Part shown: one piece after another, positions 28,905-32,925 of the stretch | How the letters are laid out: every line of letters starts with the position of its first letter | How positions within the stretch are numbered: the first letter of the stretch is position 1 | NCBI GenBank assembly: GCA_016293065.1 | Contig: JAEDEY010000016.1 | Location: 1 to 32,925 of the forward strand | Length of the DNA: 32,925 bases | Direction: 5' to 3' | DNA from: Bacteroidales bacterium | GTDB taxonomy: Bacteria > Bacteroidota > Bacteroidia > Bacteroidales > UBA3663 | Notes under the pieces: generated by a model | Database searches by the model: none | Told to the model about the DNA's origin: nothing | The model's input: only the letters and a program-made list of their open reading frames with translations | Program-made: the position numbers and the translations under genes

Positions 28905-31745
28905 TTAGAGCACGACGTTGACGATCTTCTTTGGAACTACAATCACCTTCTTTGGTGTTGCGCCATTGATCCACTTCTGTGCGTCTGGCTGAGCAAGCAC
29001 CGTGGCGATGATGTCGGCTTGCGGCATATCGGCAGGAAGGTCGATGGTGAAGCGCATCTTGCCACCAATCTGCACTGGGTACTTGATAGTGCTCTCAACG
29101 AGATATTTCTCCTCAAACTTTGGCCACTGGGCATCGCACACTGTAGTGTCGTTGCCAAGCTGATGCCAGAGCTCTTCGGCAATGTGTGGAGCGAAAGGTG
29201 CAATGAGCACGGCAAGAGGAGCGAGGATGGCACGCGATGTGCACTTCTGCTGCTGGAGTTCGCCCACTGCAATCATGAATGCCGAGATTGCTGTGTTGTA
29301 TGAGAAGCCCTCGATGTCGCCTGTCACCTTCTTGATGAGCTTGTGGAGGCTCTTGAGATTGTCGGCTGATGGAGCATCGTCGGTTACCTTCATGCCGTCG
29401 GCAGTGTTATAGAGTGCCCAGAACTTCTTGAGGAAGCGGAATGCACCGTCTATACCGGCTGTGTCCCAAGGCTTCGATTGCTCGATAGGACCGAGGAACA
29501 TCTCGTAGATGCGCAGTGTGTCGGCACCATACTTGTCGCAGATGTCGTCAGGGTTTACCACATTGTATTTCGACTTCGACATCTTCTCGACAGCCGAAGA
29601 ACAGAGGAACTTGCCGTCGGCATTGAGCTCAAACTCTGCGTCGTTGTATTCTGGTCGCCACAGCTTGAATGCCTCTACGTCGAGTGTTTCGCCTGTCACG
29701 ATGTTTACATCGACATGTATTGGCGTTGTCTCGTACTTGTCCTTGAGGTCGGCGCTAACATACTTGTTGGTGCCGTTGATGCGGTGAGCAAAGCGGCTAG
29801 AACCCTGGATCATGCCCTGGTTGATGAGCTTCTTGAATGGCTCTTCGCTCTTCACTACGCTGATGTCCTTGAGGAACTTGTTCCAGAAGCGCGAATAGAT
29901 AAGGTGACCTGTTGCGTGCTCTGATCCGCCGAGATAGAGATCAACGTTGTCCCAATACTCGTTGGCTTCTGAGCTCACGAGCGCATTGTCGTTGTGAGGG
30001 TCGGTATAGCGGGTGTAGTAAGCCGAACTGCCAGCGAAGCCAGGCATAGTGCAAAGCTCAAGAGGGAAAACAGTACTGTTGTCGATAAGTCCCTTATAGA
30101 CCACCTGTCGCCTCTGTTCGTCCCAAGCCCAAACGGTAGCATTGCCGAGTGGTGGCTCGCCAGTTGCTGTTGGCTTGAACTCGCTCACTTCTGGAAGTTG
30201 GAGTGGCAGACATTCAGCAGGGATCATATATGGCATTCCGTCCTTGTAATATACAGGGAATGGCTCGCCCCAATAACGCTGACGTGAGAAGATGGCATCG
30301 CGCAGGCGGTAGTTGACCTTTACACGGCCAATCTTCTCTTCTGTCACATACTTCTTCATTGCAGCGATCGACTCCTTGACGGTAAGGCCATTGAGATTGA
30401 TCTTGTCGTTGGCAGAGTTGGTCATGATACCTTCCTTGGCATCGAACGAACCTTCGTTGAGGTCGTAGTCGCCCTCGATGAGTGGAATGATAGGGAGGTT
30501 GAAATGCTTGGCGAATGCCCAGTCGCGCGAGTCGTGGGCAGGCACTGCCATGATGGCACCAGTACCATAGCCGGCAAGCACGTATTCGGCAATCCAGATA
30601 GGGATGTTCTCGCCAGTGATAGGATTCACTGCATAAGCGCCCGAGAAGACACCTGTCACCTCATGACCTGCCTGACGTTCACGCTCGGTCTTGCGCTTGC
30701 ACGCATCGAGGTAAGCATCGACGGCAGCTTTCTGTTCGGCTGTAGTGACCATCTGCACATACTTGCTCTCAGGAGCGAGCACCATGAAGGTCACGCCAAA
30801 CATCGTGTCGGCTCGTGTGGTGAAGATGGTAAATTCGAGTCCGTCTTGTGTTGCTGGATTATCGTTAGGCACAACCTTGAACTGTGCTTCTGTACCTTCG
30901 CTTCGGCCAATCCAGTTGCGCTGTGTCTCCTTGATCGAGTCGCTCCAGTCGATGGTGTCAAGTCCGTCGAGGAGTCGCTGTGCATAGGCAGAGACGCGGA
31001 GACACCACTGGCGCATGAGCTTCTGCTCTACAGGGTATCCGCCACGTTCGCTCACGCCATTTACCACCTCGTCGTTGGCAAGCACGGTGCCGAGTTCCGG
31101 ACACCAGTTGACCATTGTCTCGCCGAGGTAGGCGATGCGGTAGTTCATGAGTGTCTGCTGCTTCTCTACTTCGCTCATTGCGTTCCATTCGTCGGCAGTG
31201 AACGACAGCTCCTTGGTGCAGGCGGCATCGAGTCCTTCAGTACCCTTCTCTGCAAAGCTTGCGATGAGCTTCTCGATAGGCTTGGCGCACTGGCACTTGT
31301 TGCAGTAGAACGACTGGAACATCTTCTGGAATGCCCACTGTGTCCACTTGTAGTAGCCAGGTTCGCAGGTGCGCACCTCACGATCCCAGTCGAAGCAGAA
31401 ACCGATGCGGTCGAGCTGCTCACGGTAGCGTGCGATGTTCTTGTCGGTAGTGATGGCTGGATGCTGACCTGTCTGAATAGCGTATTGCTCAGCAGGGAGG
31501 CCGTAAGCATCATAACCCATTGGGTGAAGCACATTGAAGCCGTTGAGTCGCTTGTAGCGGCTGTAGATGTCGCTGGCAATATAGCCGAGAGGGTGACCAA
31601 CGTGAAGTCCTGCTCCCGATGGATAAGGGAACATGTCGAGTACATAGTACTTCGGACGGTTGGCATCTATCTCAACCTTATAGGTCTTGTCCTTGACCCA
31701 TTGAGCCTGCCATTTCTGTTCGATGTCTTTGAAATTATATTCCAT
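28905..31745 (-). CDS. leuS: Leucyl-tRNA synthetase
   Basis: LeuRS charges tRNA-Leu with leucine, a class I synthetase with an editing domain. The HIGH-type motif is HVGH (residues 48-51) in PYPSGAGLHVGH, and KMSKS is at 721-725 in VEKMSKSKYN. The CP1 editing region is present with IFTTRADTMFG and the GYGTGAIMAVPAHDSRDW signature. The C-terminal anticodon-binding helices and tRNA-binding tail (ending KVIVVPKKIVNVVL) are complete. At 946 aa it is slightly longer than the E. coli enzyme (860 aa), as usual in Bacteroidetes. A TATATTTG box on the minus strand (31799-31792) lies about 47 bases before the start. Confidence 0.98.
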   Translation of the reverse strand: MEYNFKDIEQKWQAQWVKDKTYKVEIDANRPKYYVLDMFPYPSGAGLHVGHPLGYIASDIYSRYKRLNGFNVLHPMGYDAYGLPAEQYAIQTGQHPAITTDKNIARYREQLDRIGFCFDWDREVRTCEPGYYKWTQWAFQKMFQSFYCNKCQCAKPIEKLIASFAEKGTEGLDAACTKELSFTADEWNAMSEVEKQQTLMNYRIAYLGETMVNWCPELGTVLANDEVVNGVSERGGYPVEQKLMRQWCLRVSAYAQRLLDGLDTIDWSDSIKETQRNWIGRSEGTEAQFKVVPNDNPATQDGLEFTIFTTRADTMFGVTFMVLAPESKYVQMVTTAEQKAAVDAYLDACKRKTERERQAGHEVTGVFSGAYAVNPITGENIPIWIAEYVLAGYGTGAIMAVPAHDSRDWAFAKHFNLPIIPLIEGDYDLNEGSFDAKEGIMTNSANDKINLNGLTVKESIAAMKKYVTEEKIGRVKVNYRLRDAIFSRQRYWGEPFPVYYKDGMPYMIPAECLPLQLPEVSEFKPTATGEPPLGNATVWAWDEQRRQVVYKGLIDNSTVFPLELCTMPGFAGSSAYYTRYTDPHNDNALVSSEANEYWDNVDLYLGGSEHATGHLIYSRFWNKFLKDISVVKSEEPFKKLINQGMIQGSSRFAHRINGTNKYVSADLKDKYETTPIHVDVNIVTGETLDVEAFKLWRPEYNDAEFELNADGKFLCSSAVEKMSKSKYNVVNPDDICDKYGADTLRIYEMFLGPIEQSKPWDTAGIDGAFRFLKKFWALYNTADGMKVTDDAPSADNLKSLHKLIKKVTGDIEGFSYNTAISAFMIAVGELQQQKCTSRAILAPLAVLIAPFAPHIAEELWHQLGNDTTVCDAQWPKFEEKYLVESTIKYPVQIGGKMRFTIDLPADMPQADIIATVLAQPDAQKWINGATPKKVIVVPKKIVNVVL

Positions 31746-31791
31746 TGTCTATATATTTTGTAAATTTATTTCTTTTAAATAAAATCGGGCG

Positions 31792-31799
31792 CAAATATA
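31792..31799 (-). promoter_or_regulatory. Probable -7 box for leuS
   Basis: On the minus strand this reads TATATTTG followed by GCGCCCG, as at other promoters in the window. No matching TTTG -33 box is found at 18-21 bases. Confidence 0.55.
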
Positions 31800-31884
31800 A
31801 TAAAAAAAGGCATCCGTTGGTCAGTTATCGCTGATTATTTGAACAAATATGATAATAATGTTTTGTGTTTTAATAGCGTGAGTG

Positions 31885-32883
31885 TCAATTTTTGGTGTTT
31901 TTGCACAATATCACATTCACGATCACTGGTATGCCGATAATGGGTGTCAGTGCGTTGATTGGAAGAATCTTTCCTCCTGAAGGCAATGTGCTGATAAAGA
32001 GGCAAAGCAAGGTACAAAATGCGCCGAGAAGGGCAGAGGCGGGCAGAAGGCTTCGGTGGTTGTCGGTCCTCATCATCATTCGTGCTACGTGCGGCACGCT
32101 CAGGCCTACGAAGGCAATGGGTCCGCAATAGGCTGTGGTGACGGCAGAAAGAAGTCCTGTTGTGGCAAGGGTGAGCAGCCTTGTACGGGCGATGCTGATG
32201 CCGAGGTTGGCGGCATATTGTTCACCGAGCATCCAGCCGTTGAGGGGCTTGATGAGGAAAACCGACATGCCAATGCCCGTGAGGTTGAGAAGGCTGAACA
32301 GAAGGAGGTTGCCCGAACCTACGCCATTGAAATTGCCCATACCCCAGATAAGGAGCGACTGCACACCTTCGGCTGTCGAATAGTAGTTGAGCAAGGTGAT
32401 GATGGCATTGGTGAGATAGCTGATGAGTATGCCCACAATGAGCAGCGTTACTGCCTGTCGAACAATCTTGCTCAAAGCAAGGAGAATCAGCAGAATAAGC
32501 ATGGCTCCTGCCATTGCGCTCATCGTCAGCGTGAAGCCTGGGATAATTCCGAAGCCGAGGGTGCAGATGGCAACGGCAAGATTGGCACCCGAGGTGATGC
32601 CAAGTATCGAAGGTCCGGCAAGCGGATTGCGGAAATAGCTCTGGAGCAGAAGTCCACATACGCCAAGCGAAGCTCCTGTAAGCAAAGCGGTGAAAGATGC
32701 CGGTATGCGCGAATGAAGCACGATATAGCTGGTCGCGCTATCGCCAATGCTGTTGCCCGTGAGCACATCTGTAATATCGCTTAATGAGATGCTTGCCGAA
32801 CCGCAATAGATGTTTGCGACCAAACCTATGACATTGAGCAAAGCTAAAAGCATCAGTATATGTTTCTTTCCCATCTTATTCAT
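31885..32883 (-). CDS. FecCD-family ABC transporter permease (siderophore or cobalamin type)
   Basis: This inner-membrane permease has about ten hydrophobic helices and typical FecCD/BtuC segments: SRIPASFTALLTGASLGVCGLLLQ near residue 57-80, NPLAGPSILGITSGANLAV, LLIWGMGNFNG and the cytoplasmic coupling region GPIAFVGLSVPHVARMM. It would pair with a periplasmic binding protein and an ATPase to import iron chelates, heme or B12; the substrate cannot be chosen from sequence. The ATG at 32883 gives 332 aa, a normal length, but the frame stays open to the window edge, so an earlier start is possible; ATG 32874 is another candidate. Partner genes are not in the window. leuS follows 139 bases downstream on the same strand. 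Confidence 0.92.
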   Translation of the reverse strand: MNKMGKKHILMLLALLNVIGLVANIYCGSASISLSDITDVLTGNSIGDSATSYIVLHSRIPASFTALLTGASLGVCGLLLQSYFRNPLAGPSILGITSGANLAVAICTLGFGIIPGFTLTMSAMAGAMLILLILLALSKIVRQAVTLLIVGILISYLTNAIITLLNYYSTAEGVQSLLIWGMGNFNGVGSGNLLLFSLLNLTGIGMSVFLIKPLNGWMLGEQYAANLGISIARTRLLTLATTGLLSAVTTAYCGPIAFVGLSVPHVARMMMRTDNHRSLLPASALLGAFCTLLCLFISTLPSGGKILPINALTPIIGIPVIVNVILCKNTKN

Positions 32884-32925
32884 TGTTCTTTCTTGTCCTA
32901 ACTCCTTGTGTTTCCTGTATCTAGT

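Noticed and set aside
30504..31763. 419-codon plus-strand open frame opposite leuS
   Set aside because: It is antisense to the well-supported leuS gene, has no recognisable domain, is very rich in Cys/His/Val as expected from reading GC-rich leuS codons backwards, and lacks a promoter.
1..32925. CRISPR arrays, tRNA/rRNA genes, insertion sequences, phage genes, att sites
   Set aside because: Reading both strands showed no spaced direct-repeat array, cloverleaf with CCA end, transposase or integrase motif, or flanking inverted repeats.

Overview
The window looks like chromosomal DNA of a Bacteroidales bacterium, most likely Prevotella or a close relative. Three things support this. Many genes are preceded by the Bacteroidetes-type promoter (TTTG or TTG, about 19 bases, then TAnnTTTG). 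Shine-Dalgarno sequences are almost absent. Several families are typical of the group: a GGGtGRT-family protein, DUF1846, DUF695, a TrpB2-type enzyme and a PurF-like protein with an iron-sulfur cluster. Most of the window is core housekeeping sequence. I see no phage, insertion sequence, CRISPR array, tRNA or rRNA.

Layout. 1-1260 (minus): a methylated-DNA repair methyltransferase whose end overlaps an MBL-fold hydrolase that runs off the left edge. 1261-3950 (plus): a promoter, a 5' leader of about 250 nt that can fold, an iron-sulfur scaffold-like gene, a small two-helix membrane protein, a GGGtGRT gene and a strong terminator. 3951-4214: sparse AT-rich DNA. 4215-5444 (minus): a CYTH-domain phosphohydrolase and TrmN6, read from a promoter interleaved with that of lon. 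5537-11646 (plus): lon, a CPA2-type cation/proton antiporter, rlmH and ispE. 11655-16434 (plus): a sigma-54-like promoter with an adjoining palindrome, then grpE, a DnaJ-type gene without zinc finger, trmB, an Mrp/ApbC ATPase and a type I asparaginase.

16421-21599: birA (minus), tadA (plus), then DUF695, DUF1846, a PhnP-like MBL hydrolase and murB (all minus). 21745-28842 (plus): a secreted MORN-like repeat protein, trpB2, a broken STAS-kinase fusion gene, a secreted 5'-nucleotidase and a PurF-like protein without the glutaminase cysteine. 28905-32883 (minus): leuS and a FecCD-type ABC permease.

No single large novel system is evident. The best leads are the leader plus GGGtGRT operon, the sigma-54-like control of grpE with a zinc-finger-less DnaJ partner, the PurF-like protein with a degenerate glutaminase site but retained cluster cysteines, and the STAS-kinase gene interrupted by a nonsense codon and a one-base frameshift. 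All functional calls come from reading motifs by eye; no database search was run.
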